Assembly (NCBI RefSeq): GCF_963662255.1
Contig: NC_085049.1
Span: forward strand, 53,119,158-53,183,157
Origin: Cinclus cinclus
Taxonomy: Eukaryota > Chordata > Aves > Passeriformes > Cinclidae
Direction: 5' to 3'
DNA length: 64,000 nucleotides
The position numbers were made by a program, and so were the translations under genes. The number at the start of each line of letters is the position of its first letter. Positions within the stretch are counted from its first letter, which is position 1. Under the pieces are notes generated by a model, which worked only from the letters and a program-made list of their open reading frames with translations, ran no database searches and was not told the origin of the DNA. This document shows positions 1 through 13,100 of the stretch, piece by piece.

Positions 1-405
1 CACTCCAGATCAGGGGAGACTGCTGGTCACAGACTAATATCAGTGATTGCACAGGATATGTCACTTTGTGTGTCTGATGGACAAACTGCTATGGTAATTG
101 CTTATCCACATGCTGTATATACAGTGGCTGATAGATTTCTCATGAGCAATCAAGACTCCAGACAGAAAAGGATTAGAGACAAAAAATTAATATCTATTTG
201 TACATGCAGTTATAGATGTTAAAGGTTGGTGACTTCTTCTGGATGCCAAAATAGCCTATTGTGATCATGGGGCTGAGGTTATATCATGTTTGTGTTCTAA
301 TATCCCAGTTTTAATGTATAAAAACATTCAGAAACTTTTCTCTGATCCAGAAGTGATTTCTGTCCAAACACAACTTTATTTGTAAACTTAAAAAAAGAGT
401 AGTTC

Positions 406-442
406 TTTTTTTTCTTTTTTTTTCTTTTTTTTTTTTTTTTTT
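406..442. repeat. T-rich tract (T run broken by two C)
   Basis: A 37-base run of T interrupted by only two C residues. It is followed abruptly by a GC-rich stretch (gagcccgcccc). It could be the poly(A) tail of a minus-strand retroposed copy, but no polyadenylation signal or recognisable transcript follows it, so I treat it as a simple repeat. Confidence 0.85.
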
Positions 443-1421
443 GAGCCCGCCCCTAAAATTATTCAGGTCTGTGCTTTGATCATGGGCTGCTGAAAAAAGG
501 ATTTGAGTCAGACTAAATCCACCTGCTTTCTGTCAGGGCATGCCCAAAGAGAGGCATCAGCAACTCTTCTGTTAAAGCAGGATCCAACCTATATATATCA
601 GGACTTTATTTCTGTACAGTAACAGAGTGTAGAACAAAAAACACCTCTTCCAGAGAAAGTGAAAAAACAAGGAATGTGGGCAAAGAAGTGTGGTGTGCTG
701 TACCTGGGAATTCTGAGAAAGATAGTGAGGGAGGACAAAAGGGTGAATTATACACATCTCTGATCAAAAAGGCATTACTGTACCTATGTTTTAGTTGCCT
801 CTCATTTTTCTTACCATGCTTTGGCAGTTACTTTGCCTTCTGGGAAGGCCCATAGCCCTATTTTGTTTCTGTGAATGTTTTCTCTCAGTGTATGGTGAAT
901 GTTTCTTGCAGTCATTGACTGAGTTCTCGCTGTGTGTCTCCAAGGGCTGCATGGGTGTCACATAATCGTGTATTTTCTCTAGGCTGCCAACATCACCCTC
1001 ACTGACTCAGGGAACAGGGCTTTTGTTTAACTGAAGTGGCTTTTCTTTAACTCTCTTGTGCAGTGCTACTTGGAATGCAATTGCAAATTTGTATTTACTC
1101 TTTTTTTTTAAATTTATTTTTTTTAATGAAAAGGGGGCAGATAACGATCCATGATGCTACACAATCTTCAGTAAGAACAGAAAAGGCTGAGACATTTGTT
1201 TACTTTTTTGCAAATACTCCTTGTCTGCCCTTTCTTGTTAGTGTCCTTGCTCCTAACCAAATGTTGTACTCACTATTTCACAATATGGATGTTTTAACTC
1301 CTGCACTGCTCAGTGCATTACTTCTGTTGCTGGCTCAAGTTTGCTTGTGGTTTTAATGGCTCATATTAAACACTTTCTGAATATTTTCTCACTTGTATGA
1401 ATTGATTTTTCACTGTTTATG

Positions 1422-1454
1422 AATATTGTGTCATGGCTGAAATGACACAATATT
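1422..1454. other. Perfect 13-bp inverted repeat (hairpin)
   Basis: The left arm aatattgtgtcat at 1422-1434 is the exact reverse complement of the right arm atgacacaatatt at 1442-1454, with a 7-base spacer between them. The arms pair without mismatch and would form a stable stem in DNA or RNA. Function is unknown. It could be the core of a small palindromic transposon or chance structure in AT-rich DNA. Confidence 0.8.
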
Positions 1455-1916
1455 TTCCTAAAATGTGTTTTTATTCCCTATCATCAACTTGTTGTGGCCA
1501 CACAAACCATGTCCTTATTATCTGACTAACCTCAACACCTCTATCAATTCACTCTATTCCAGAGGTTGTACAAGCCCTAGGGCTGACATTTGCAGCCTCA
1601 TATTTGGAATCAGCACCATGAGAACATCTTTGCTTGAGCTTCTAACCACCACCTGCAGTTAATTTTCCCATTTCTTTGTCAACTTAATTAAGCATTTTAA
1701 TTGATTTGGAGCCTATGAAGAAGAGACATCATTGTGAAATGTGATATCACAGATTATATACTTGTCTAATCATTAAGTCCTACATTACATTATTGTCTTT
1801 AATAAAGGAAGATGAAAATTCTTTTTAACTTAGGAAGTTATTCCCAAAGTCTTAATAAGTTATTTGATTTTTTTTTTGTTAGACAATACTGCAGAACCTG
1901 AGGATATGAAATTGCT

Positions 1917-1950
1917 TTCCCTCCTCCCCTCCCCCCCGCCCCCAAAAAAG
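1917..1950 (-). other. C-rich/G-rich tract with G-quadruplex potential on the minus strand
   Basis: The plus strand reads as a long C/T run (cctccc, cccccccgccccc) followed by AAAAAAG. On the minus strand this gives G tracts of 5, 7 and 4 separated by single bases, which satisfies the usual four-tract G3+ rule for an intramolecular quadruplex because the 7-G tract can supply two of the four. It is conspicuous because the surrounding DNA is AT-rich. Confidence 0.6.
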
Positions 1951-2124
1951 AGATCAAACAGTGGAAAATGGGACCTATGGATACTTCAAACATTTCCAAA
2001 TGAACACATGTGAAGAAAGAAGGAGCACCACCTAACAGTCTTTTTAGATTGCTCTTTATCAGAGTGTTTGTATCTAAAGAGATGTAAGACTCTGAACTGT
2101 CTTAGCCAGCACAGGTGTATATAA

Positions 2125-3335
2125 GCAGGTGCCTCTTGATCTGACACCCTTCTATGACAAGGTGACCCATTTAGTGGATGAGGGGAAGACTGTGGATGTT
2201 ATCTTCCTACATTTCAGTAGTCTTTGACACTGTCTCCCACATAATTCTCAAGCAGAAATTAGCTGCTCATGACATGGATAGATGTGGTCTTCCCTGGGGG
2301 AAAAACTGGTGGATATGTCAGACCTGAGAGTGGTGGTTAATGGAGTTAAATACAGTTGGTGACTGGTCAGTAAGGGTGTTCCAAAAGGCTCACAAATTAC
2401 TGGAGCCTATCCTCTGTAATACCTTTTATTGACAACATGGATGCAGGGATCAAAGGCACCCTCAATAAGTTTGCAGATGACACCAAGCTGGCAGGATGGA
2501 AGGAAGTGGAAGGCAGAAAGACTGCAAGAGGTGTCTGGACAGGCTGGATCAATGGGCTGAAGACAATTGTATGAGGTTCAAGAAGGCAAAATACTGAGTC
2601 CTGCACTTGGGTCACAACAATCCCATGCAGAACTCCAGGATGGGGAAAGAGTGGCTGGGAAGCTGTCCAGACAAAAAAGAATCTGGGGGTGCTGGTTGAC
2701 AGCCAGCTGAATGTGAGTCAGCAGTGTGCCCAGGTGGCCAAGAACACCAAAGGCATCCTGGCTTATATGAAGAATAATGTGGTCAGCAGGACTAAGGAAG
2801 GTACTGTAACTTACTTGGGACTGGTGAGGCCACACCTTGAGTGCTGTATCCAGTTCTGGACCCCTCATTAAAGAAAAACATTGAAGTGCTGAAATGTGTC
2901 CAGAGAGGGCAACAGAACTCGTGAAGGGTCTGGAACACAAGTCTGATGTGGAGTGGCTGAGGGAGATGGGGTTGAGCCTGGGGAAAAGGAGGCTCAGGGG
3001 AGACCTTACCACTCTATACAATGACTTGATAGGAGGCTGTGGCTATGTGGGGTTGGTTCTTCTTCCAGGAAACAAGTGTCAAGATGAGAGGAAATGGCTT
3101 AAAGTTGTGCAGGGGAAGTTTAGATTGGGTAGCAGGGAAAATTTCTTCACCAAAAAGCCTGTAAGCTGGAACAGGGTGTCCAGGAAAGTGGTTGAGTCAC
3201 CATCCCTGGAGGCATTTGAAAGACATGTAGATGTGGTGCTAAGGCTTATGGTTTAGTGATGGACTTAGCAGTGCTTGAGTAATATTTAGACTTGATGATC
3301 TTGGAGGTATTTTCAAACTAAATAATTCTATGATT
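2125..3335 (+). mobile_element. CR1 LINE, 5'-truncated, 3' end intact
   Basis: This is the 3' part of a CR1 non-LTR retrotransposon. Translation, with frame changes, shows reverse-transcriptase blocks in the expected order: a VDEGKTVDVIFLHFS-like segment near 2175-2220, an FDTVSH-like segment after it, the FADDTKL palm motif at about 2470-2490 (the Asp pair of FADD lies at 2476-2481), the SQQCAQVAKNTKGILAY block near 2715-2770 and LVRPHLE near 2822-2842. The element ends near 3325-3335 in attctatgattg, the eroded ATTCTATG-type tail typical of CR1, which has no poly(A). About 1.2 kb of a family that is usually around 4.5 kb remains, and it is dead: frameshifts and stops break the frame. The minus-strand open frames at 2397-2615 and 2578-3021 are antisense shadows of this copy. 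The avian type of CR1 is the main evidence for a bird genome. Boundaries are approximate on the left. Confidence 0.92.
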
Positions 3336-5222
3336 GTCTGTGCTATTCTCTTCTGGAAATGTTTGCTCTAATAAGTAGCATTTTAAATAATACCTTCCAG
3401 AGTCCAAGTGCCTTTAATATTGGGATCATAAAAGACCTGCACATTTTGTTGCAAAATATTAGTAAGAAGCTGAATTGCTGTGAATGGTAAATATTTTCTA
3501 GGTATAGATCTCACTGTATATGGATCACAATGACATTCAATAAAAGTTTACTGACAGGGCCAAAATATGGCTCAAACCCTGCTGTATTGAATCTAGAAAT
3601 AAGATGTTTGGGAGAGTTATCTTCCTCAGAAAAAAGAATGAATCTGAAAGCAGTTTAACACATGAGAGTCAAAACCTGCAAAAACCAGACTAGGTAAGAT
3701 TCCCTATTACATATATTTCAAAGGAGAAATAAATAGAAATTTGGTGTCCTTTCAAAGATATCAGATATTATTGTAGAGTGCATGTGACATAGAACATACT
3801 AAGAAAGATTTATTAATGAAGTGACTGACAGCTTCAAGCTACTATTATGTAGCTCATGATCAAACAAGACAAAATGGTCCTTATGAACCTCAGACCATTT
3901 GCAGACCCACTGGAAAGGAAATGAGAAGTTTTAGATGTGATGAAGACACCTTTCACATCAATTGAAGTGATAGGAAGAGTTTCAGAGAGATCCCTCCTCA
4001 ACATATGAGGACACAGAGGTTTAGAGACAATATAGTCCACTTCAGGACCTGGCAAAAATATAGAGTAGCAAACAACAGTGCTGCAGAGCAAACAGTGCAA
4101 AAAATTAGTTGTCTCTCAATAATCTCCAATCATCATAAATCACATGGAAAATACAACTTGCACTGAGCTTTTGGTCTGTGCACACTAATTCTCTGGAGTG
4201 ATTAATGGGATTAATTAATCTGATCTGCTTGCAGTACTGTGAAAAACCAAAGACATAGGTTGAGAAAGATCAAGGCTTTTGAAAATAGTAAATTTGGATG
4301 AAATCAAGTACGTGATAAAGGAACTGGAGACCTGACTGCAGAGTTCACTGCCTGCAGTTACATGTTATAAACAAGAGTATATGTACACAACAGTGCCCTG
4401 TTATGCCCATTTGCTTGGAGCTACTACTATGGAACACAAAAACGGTCTTGCTTTGCATGAAAAACAAGGTATGTGGGTTAGAGATATAGAAAAATCAACT
4501 AGAAAAAATCTCTATAGAGATAGAAAATCAGCTGTGGTGTGTGGCTTGTCATAGCACCAGGATCAGGCACCACTACCAGTTATGAGAGTAGCTGTGATGA
4601 CAGAGGTGTGACTCATACGATTCAGGGCAGCTCAGGAATGACTATCGGTGACCTAAATAACAATTGGTCTTAGGGGAGGGTAAGAATTGTTTGCCAATAA
4701 GCTTATGGGCAGGAGGAGTGGAGAATCTTTATTGTTACACCTCTTTGTGCTTTAACAGAGATTTTCAGTTCAGCATGGCTGCACCATGGAATACCAATAT
4801 TACCTTGTTTTACCTCTGCAGAAGTGAAAATGTGACAAAGGAGAACACAACCACATGAGGGAAAATGTCTCTGTCTCAGCATTCACTGGGAATACCTTCA
4901 AATGGCTGCTGTCAGAAACACCAACGGGAGACCAGCTGGTGCTGACTGTGTGTGACAACAGCCCCAAAGTTGAGATAGAGGAGTCACACAACATAAAACT
5001 TCCTGACAGTTAATCATACATTACCTAGTATTTGTTGGCCTTCAGCCATGCTTCTTTTTATCTTCACGGAGTTATTTTAGAACTACAAGAACCTGTGTTT
5101 CCCTCTAGTCAGATCTCTGCAGCCAGATGCTGTGGAAGTCCTTGGATTTCAAAAGATGGAAGAGTGGAGGAAACATAGTCTGGGAGTCTCTGACAGACAG
5201 ACTGTATTGATGCTGAAAAGAG

Positions 5223-5240
5223 AATAATAATAATAATAAT
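5223..5240. repeat. (AAT)6 microsatellite
   Basis: Six uninterrupted AAT units, followed by the variant unit gat. This is a short trinucleotide repeat that is probably length-polymorphic. Confidence 0.9.
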
Positions 5241-5626
5241 GATGTGAACATCCAGGACATAGAACAGATGTGACCAACCAGCCAGAGAAAAGCAGAGGGA
5301 AAAACATTCCTAGAATACTCATTTTATTGTTCTTTTATGTATCTAACATAGCTGTTATGGACCTAAAGCTCAGATTCAGAAAAGCAGGGCCTACTCTTTG
5401 CAGCACGTTGGGAACTACCATGCAGATTAACTAGAAACAAGAAACCCCAGTAAAAAAGAAAACTCAGCTCTTGGAGGGACATGAGGAAGATGTACACATA
5501 TTCAAGTAAGTTCTACATGCCTTAATAAGTTTTGTTGCATTCCTTGTAATGGAGCAATATGCAGCAAAGAAGGAATTGCTGCTTTACCAGCAGACCTCAG
5601 CTTAGTGCAGTGTCTATTGTTGGATC

Positions 5627-6181
5627 TGTTATTATGATATTATATACATTATAAATACAGCAACAATAGGACATAGCTGAAGGTTCAGCAGTCTTAGAAC
5701 TTTTATTCCATTAGTGTCATCAGCCTCATTTTATACAGTGACACATGGGAGATGGTGACAGCCCTCGTAACAACAACAGCCAAAATCTTTTTTTGTCACA
5801 AAGTTTTTTAACAACTTTCTAGCCAATAGGATAATGTTAACAGCTGACAAGAGTTTGCTTAAGCCAATTATCAAAGCTGCACATACATTTTGCTTTGAAC
5901 AATGCTTGCTTGTAACAGCTTAAAAACAATGGATAAAGGTTCTTTATTAAACTTACATATTTCTACCATTTCTCTTAACATTTTCCTAAGGTCTGTCTCT
6001 ACACAGCTCATAGCCTTATTGGTTTTTGGTTTTGCATCTTTAGCATTCTTGTATTCTTCCATTCTGAGTTTTTTTTTTTCACACAGCTTTTTGAGAGTTT
6101 TCTACCTTTACTATTTCCCACATCTATCTTCCCAGTGGGCATGTGTGACTGTAAACAAGGCACCTATGACCACTGATAACA
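5627..6181 (-). mobile_element. Possible minus-strand LTR remnant (weak)
   Basis: On the minus strand a TATAAAA box (plus coordinates 5729-5735) is followed 21 bases later by AATAAAA (5701-5707). This tight promoter/poly(A) spacing is known from alpharetroviral-type LTRs. Upstream on the minus strand there is an ATTGGCT motif, a CCAAT box in inverse orientation, near 5822-5828. The ends given here are a guess based on TGTTAT at 5627 pairing with ATAACA at 6176-6181. I could not find a convincing target-site duplication and do not recognise the family. It may be nothing more than AT-rich DNA with promoter-like words. Confidence 0.22.
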
Positions 6182-7743
6182 CAGATGTGCATTTGAGCAG
6201 AGACTTTGAGGCTGAAGCTAGGACATGAACTTGGACACCTAGGAACACCACATAAAGACATTAATATGTGGATTACTAGGGGTTAAAGGAATTAAAGGCT
6301 TATTAAAGCTGTCTAGATTGGTATGAGTTGCAATATTCAATATAGATAGCTGGAATAAGTAATAATATTTTAAAGTTCTGTGTGGTTTTATGTTAACTTA
6401 GGGTCATCTGACCTAAACTCTGACTGAATGTTCTGGTGTTTGTGCTTGTGTTGTCACTTTAAATCAAATTCTTCCTTGAAATTCAATAGTTTGTGAGTAT
6501 TATAGTACTGGCATTTGTCTTTCTCTATGGTATAGTGACATAGTTCATGCAGCTACAAGGCTGGATCCAGTAATAGGACATTTATGTAAGTGGTTATGTG
6601 TTTCTTCACTTAAACTTAGAAAATAAATGGTGTAGTGTATTCAAATGTTGTCTCCAAAATTTTGCATGAGGACTCAGCTTTTAGAACTTTTATCAGCATG
6701 TATGATATTAAGATAGACTTTGCATTCCTTACAAACAAGAGCTCTATTGATTCAGATTAAATAGTGGTGAGTGGTGTGTCCTGCATATCGTTGTGATCTT
6801 TGCAGAAATATGAATGAAATGACATTTGAAAATGATTGCAGAACCACAGCCGTGCATTTTTGAATATTTCCTTAATTAATTGTGAATTTAAAAAAATCTG
6901 TTGCTGTGTTTCTCAGAGTGGAATTGTCCCCCAACACATCTCAGGAGGATCATCTGTGTGTGCAGTCTAAGCTCACAGAGTAAACAGAAGTTTTCCTGTC
7001 TCCTAGGATTGTTTCTGCCCTTTTTATTTTTCTTGCCAGAACATTTTTGCTTTTTATTCCTTCTGTTGTGGCTTTCAACGATACATACAAAGAGCAATTC
7101 CTGGTAATCAGGAGTCTGCAGCTTCGGGTTACAGCAGAGCCTTAAAAGTTGTCAGAAAGTCAAAGCCCATTTTTGGAAAAGTGAAATTAGCTATCAGGAC
7201 AAGCACAAACTCTGGGGAATCAGCAGCATTCCTGGAATTGTGGCACCTTGTGTACAGAAACACAGAACCAGGCAAAGATTTTCTGATGGCACCAGAGCCA
7301 GCAACAGATACAGGTCTGTGGAAGAAGCTCTGGGGATGGATGCCAGTAACAACTAATTGCCTTCTGGAAATAAAAAAGGGCAGCAAAAGGGGAGCATGAT
7401 CCTAGAAAACCACTTCAAGTCTTAAAAATGGTTTGCTTCAGTTTGAGAATCTGACTAGTTTATTTACTTGAATTATTTTTTCTGCTATCACTTTGAGAAA
7501 TGCAAGGAGAATGACTCAATCCTCCAGCATCTTACACGCATCTTAGTCATTGTCAATCACAAAAAAGTTACTGTCTGCTTCTCATGCTGAATTGAAATAC
7601 TTCCTGAGAGAATAGGCATACTTGATGCAATGCTGAGTCACCCTCAGCTGCTCACCATTATTAGGTATTCAGCATTGCTAAATTGATACAATTAATTTTC
7701 CTGAAGTCCTATAAAAGTCTCTTTATCCTCCTGACATCCCAAT

Positions 7744-7840
7744 ATTATTTCTGTTCTTTTTTATTGTGGTAGTCAGTTTGCTGCTAAGACATTATTTCTT
7801 TTCTTTTTTTTATTATGGTAGTCAGTTTGTTTCAAAAACA
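7744..7840. repeat. Imperfect tandem duplication, about 48-bp unit
   Basis: Two neighbouring copies each begin attatttct and contain ttatt(g/a)tggtagtcagtttg, at 7761-7780 and 7810-7829. They diverge mainly in T-run length and in their last bases. This looks like an old local duplication. Confidence 0.75.
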
Positions 7841-8070
7841 AAGACAAGCCAGCTTTTGCTCTTGCTTTTATATTTGAATCCCACAGAGCAATTTTTTATG
7901 CTCATTTTTTCCACTTATTTGTGAATCACTGCATCTTTCAGAATATGAATCTGTAGAACATGATGCTCTTAGGTATAGACTGAAAGGATAAAACCTCTTA
8001 GCCATCTCCTGAAAAGTCAGAGAAAAAGAGCCACTGGAGAGGCTGACCTACATACTGGAAAATGTCCCTT

Positions 8071-8096
8071 AAACAAAACCAAACCAAACCAAAACA
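8071..8096 (+). repeat. (CAAAC/CAAAA)n short repeat
   Basis: The run aaacaaaaccaaaccaaacc shows a 5-base period for about 26 bases. No retroposed sequence with a recognisable body lies immediately upstream. Confidence 0.8.
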
Positions 8097-11000
8097 GTTT
8101 GGACATTTTCCATTAATTATTGAGGCAGATATTACCACTGAAGATAGGACACATGGGTACAGTCCAGAATGTTTTCCATTTAACATTTTATTCTTTGGTT
8201 CACTTCAACCTGAAGTACTTGAAGGTTATTACACTTACTCCTCTGATTTGATCAAAACTACTTTTTGTTTTCTTTTTATATGATTGTTTCATATGATTTT
8301 TTTTTGCATGAGTGAGTTAAAGCTATAAAAGAACAGTTTGAAAAAAGCCATATTTGAAAAATATTTTGTGAACCCATCCCTCTGGAGAAAAGCCATGGTC
8401 ATAGTAGTTGTTCTCCCCAGTGAGAAGAACTGGGTGAGGTATACACCTTGATCCTGGAGTTCAAGATACCATGACTCTGCCTGGTAAAAGCAGAAAGAAG
8501 TTTAAGAAAGGAATACTTGAGATGACTTACTGGGTCTGTCTTAGCTTGTCCCAGTTACTGGTCTGGTGTACCAGGAGAGACTGATTTCTTGGAAAGCAGA
8601 TACCAATGTCTTCATTTTCTAAATCAGCAGGCAATGCGCTCCATCTACTTGTCCAGTGTAGAAATTCCAGATGTTAAAATCCACCAGAGAGGTTTTCTTG
8701 GGGGAACAGGTTTTATGCAAACATGCACTCCGTGAACAAACTTTGCAGATCTTTTTCCTTTAAAGTACAGTACTGTATTTCAAGCTGAAGTCAAACAACT
8801 CTCCTTCTCCCTCTGAAAAACAATTCCTATTAAACCAAGGAAAACTGCTCTTAAGTGCTTAACTAGGTAGACTACTTGCACTCTCTCCTACTGCATTTCA
8901 CATGAATGAAAAACATGTTCCTGTAATTTGGGAACTGTTAATGGCAAAAAGAGGCTTTCCAGATTTTAAGCACCCTAAGACACAACAGCAATAAACTTTC
9001 CAATCGAGAAAGAAACGTTACCTCTGCTATTGCAAAATTATCTCTTCTCCAGGAACATCATTTTTCTTTCCTCTCTCAGCCCATTCATTTTCCTCAGTAT
9101 GCTTCCTTGACTTCCACATCTGTGGCTTGAACACTGGAAATTTCAAGGTCTAGGCTAAAACAAGGATGGAGCTAACAACATGACTAATGATATAGAAACA
9201 ATTTTTCATATGGATTATGCAGAATTTTTTAAAGGGTCCTTGTTTGTTTAGAAGCTTGACTCAATGCAGGCAGTGAGCATCAGTGGTTCCAAGAAAAGAG
9301 TAATGTGTATTGCAAAAAGGATCCCAGAAAGGATACTGACTTTATTATATGTACATTGTCATGATCTGTTCAGACCAACAAAGACATAAATGGTGTGACA
9401 GCACCAATCTTTCAGAGTAGAGTTTCTCCTCAGCACCTTTTGTGACCTGTTTGTTTTAGGTGGGAGGGATTTTTACAACTGAAACCCTCTCACCGCACTA
9501 TGATTTGTCTATATGAGGTAGTACATGTCTTCATAAAATTTACATAAGGCCCCCAAAAGTACTAGCCCATTGTGATACCAAGTTTCATGTAAATTGGATT
9601 CTCACTGTATATGTGCACATCTTTATTCTATGGCAAAAGGCCATTAATATGTGTTGAGTTTTTAAAAATTAATTGAAATAATTGAAGTTCACAGTTTCTA
9701 GAGCCTCATTTTATTATATTACATAACATTTGGAAGTTCAACTATGCCAGTGTTAGATCCTAGACATCACTTTTGTGTCGTTGTGTAGAAGGCAAATTTC
9801 ACCGTTTCTTAGCTGGAAGTTTTGCATTATTAAAGATATCCTGAGAAAAACTCAATCAATTTTCCTCCTTTTAGTAGTTCTGCTTTGGGGAATGACACTG
9901 TTGGTGCTTTGCTATCAAAACTTTATATTAAGCAGATAAAAAAAAATCAATTTCTACAACAAATTCATGGACTAGTCAAGGTTTTTGTTCCATATCTGTG
10001 CTGACACCTTGAGGGTAACCAAAGCCATGTGCTCTAAATTTAGAAACCTAGAGAACTGACTCATGTTCATGATCTGTCCATTTATCAAAAGAAAGAGAAA
10101 CAAAATCATCATGAGAAGCAGGAAAAATTAGATGGAGGCTTATATTACCTTGTGTCCTCAGGTGCTGATTTTTAGCCATACCAAGGGCAGGCTTGGAAAA
10201 CTAGCTGTTCTCTTCTGAAAACAGGCAATGGAGGGAGAAGGGCTACTGATTATATCCCTCATCTGGTACAGAAAGTCTGGATTCAGTTTCTTGCTCTGCC
10301 ATGACCCAAAAAGCTTCTGTGATCCTAGAAAAATCTTGAAAATTAAGAGGCATCCAAACTATTTGCCTCTGCAAATGCAAATGTCTTCTTGATCTTTCTT
10401 GTTCTAACATAAATTCACCGTAAAACTGTATTCTGATCTGCACTTTAGAAACTTCTTGTTTTAATGTAAGTACTGTAGATAGGCAAAATGAAATTGCTTT
10501 GTGGATTGAGCCTTTCTAGCATCTGGACAAGAACATAGGGTCCTATACGCCTTTATAATTTTGTGACGTCTGTGTGAAGGATAGGCAGAATTGCAGTCTC
10601 TCCATTTAATGTGAAACAGGAATGGTTCTCCAGCTAATGTCTCAAAAGGGACAGAGGAGAAATGACAGCATCAGGATGAGACCCTGGCACCAGACTTTCT
10701 TGGCTGCCTGCAGGAAGGGAATTGTATTGCAATTCTATATGGGACTTGTGCTTTTCCTCTCCTAATTGGAAATTGTAGGTTCTTCTGGGTTGGTAAGGTC
10801 CCTGTTTCCTGCACTGAAGGTCCATGCAATTTAGATACAATTTGGGCCTCCAACCTCCTTTGAAAAGGGGACTCATATATGAATATCTAGGTAGAATGAG
10901 CTTTTTTTTGCATGTATATGAATTGCATTTATATGTGATGCATATTGCATATAGATACCAATGTGTATTTATACCTCTGTGTGTTGTAACTGCAAAAGAT

Positions 11001-11239
11001 CGTGATTTTCTTTTTGCTATATCTGGACATGTTGATTTGCACTGAGCTGCTTCTGAAATCTCATTCTGATTGTCATTTACAGGTATCCACAATTTGCCTT
11101 GCTTATGAGACAAAATTTCATAGGCATTTTACATCCTCAGGAACTTGCAAGTGCCAAAGTCTCAAATTGACTCTGGAGAGTGCCCTGGAGTACCTCAAAA
11201 CAAGGGCTAACCAGTCCAGCTGGAACATGCAAGGCACTG

Positions 11240-11285
11240 TAGAAATTTTATTCATTGAAATTTTAATAATTGAAATTTTATTCAG
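11240..11285. repeat. Three tandem copies of a 15-bp unit
   Basis: Three consecutive units resemble attgaaattttattc; the outer two are nearly identical and the middle one ends in aata. This is a small minisatellite-like duplication. Confidence 0.75.
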
Positions 11286-13100
11286 TGTGGTCTGCTAAGT
11301 GACCATGAAGATTGTCCTTTTCTTCTCCATGGTACCACTCTGAGTGCTGTACCTTCCCAAGATAACATTGCTACTCTGTGCTGAGGTTGGCCAAGATTAT
11401 GTTGGAGTGAGCTGCTTAGAGACTGTAACAAGAGAAACAAGACTGGAGACCCAGGCCACCCTCTCCATCTGTTTAAAAGTGCAACTATACTCTTGGTTTA
11501 CAATGCTGTTACAGCCCAGGTCTTCAGGTCATGCACCCACCAGCCCTGGACTGCAATGCGGTTTTTGGTTTTGTTTCTACTAAAAAGAATATAATGATCA
11601 GAATGAAAAAAATACATCAAAACTCACTGAAAATTAAATATTGTTCTCCTTTATCACATTCAGAAATGTCAGTAAAACAAAGTCTTTGTGACACTTTTGT
11701 ATACCATTAGCTGGAGCCGTCATGAGAACATGTAATTTGCTGATTTGCTGTTTTGTTAGAGCTGAAGGCTGTTGCAGAAGTTACACTCATTTTTTAGTCA
11801 TTTTTGGTCATTAGGGAGCTTTAACATATCTGCATTAGAGAAGAAGACACTGTGACACAGTTTTGGTTTGTTTGCCCACTGACGTATTTCCAGGAACTAA
11901 ACTAAAATTAACAAAACATCTAGTGTTGGGACTGTTTCTTCTGCTTTGTGTATTACAAATATCACGGTGCCCTTGCAGACTCAATAAAACTCCATCTAGT
12001 GTGCCATTTCTCAGTAATCAACATTCATTCCTAACACATCTGCTTGGCTTTGGCATTAATCCCTCTCTGCTTCATCTGTATTTGTCAATGTTTCAGAAAT
12101 TTATGTCACCTAGTCTCATACTCTAGTGTGTCTGTGCAATTGACTTGATAATCTGAAACTTTTAGGAAAAATCAACAATGAAATAAAATAACATAGATAT
12201 ATTTGGATCTGACAAATCCAGACTGTGACTAACTGCGCCTGTTGGCATAGTCATGCTATTTTATACCCTTTTAGAAGAAAACCCATATTGTAATGAAAGA
12301 AAACTTCCTAAGAAGAATAGTCAAAAACATGAAGTTGAAGGAGCATTTAAATCTATGTTTGCAACATTGCAATAGGGATAGGTAGACTAAAGCAGAGATA
12401 ATGCAAGCCTATGACCTTTTCCCTCTCTGGTGCATGAAGATTTCCCCACCCCCTCTCCTCACTAAATACTTCAAAAATTTTCCTAGAGTTCAGCTTGTGT
12501 TTTAAGTCAGGACATGGTGCTCCATTTGGTGTTAACATCCAAATGCTGTGCTGGCAAATCAAATATGCTTTTACCTCCAGAAAATATACCTGTTATTCAC
12601 TTCTTCCTTCTTCTCCTTAAAGTACATGCAATTAAATTTCCTGGGCAATTTAAGAGCCATCTACTACCCCATTCACTCAAGGAGAAAGGATATCTATGAA
12701 TATTTCTCCAGTGAAGATCTAAGGTCATGAACTACTGTCTTCTTTCAGCAGATGAATTTGAATGTCACACAGAGAGCAACAGGAATCTTCCTAGAGTATG
12801 AACAGATTCTCTTAACCAGGTCTGTGGGATTCTTCTTTTTATTTCTCACTCTCTTCCAAAGATCAGCTGAGGTTGGTATGATTAAAAGATTAATGGTTCA
12901 GATCCCTGCAAAATATGGAACATTAGGTAGAGTCTTTAAAAAGGATTAAGATATTTGTTAGATAGGTTTTTAAGGCCGAAACAAATTTTCTATATACCTA
13001 AAAAGGCTAAAATACCTTAATAAAATAAAGGATTTAGAGGATTTACAGAAGTAAGAGATATAGTTAGGATGTGACAGGCAGTTTCAAGATATATAATTTT

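Larger units (their letters stand above)
1..2120. other. Non-coding interval, no gene seen
   Basis: Apart from the T-tract, the 13-bp hairpin and the C-rich tract annotated separately, I see nothing in this stretch. The open frames at 1063-1356 (97 codons) and 1465-1662 (65 codons) on the plus strand have no recognisable domain. The first runs through T-rich low-complexity DNA, and neither has convincing flanking splice or start context. Confidence 0.6.

Noticed and set aside
540..660. Minus-strand AATAAAG with downstream TATATATA, considered as an LTR or transcript end
   Set aside because: Order and spacing of signals are wrong and no boundaries are visible.
2578..3021. 147-codon minus-strand open frame
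   Set aside because: It lies antisense within the CR1 copy and reflects CR1 composition, not a gene.
4854..5012. 52-codon plus-strand frame with protein-like composition
   Set aside because: Matches no family I can name, is overlapped by a minus-strand frame, and has no clear exon boundaries.
9515..9530. tgaggtagta, identical to the first ten bases of let-7 microRNAs
   Set aside because: The match stops after ten bases and no let-7-type 3' arm follows at the proper distance. A 10-base match in a window this size is not very surprising.
10634..11113. 159-codon minus-strand open frame
   Set aside because: No recognised domain, no splice or promoter context, and competing frames on the plus strand over the same bases.
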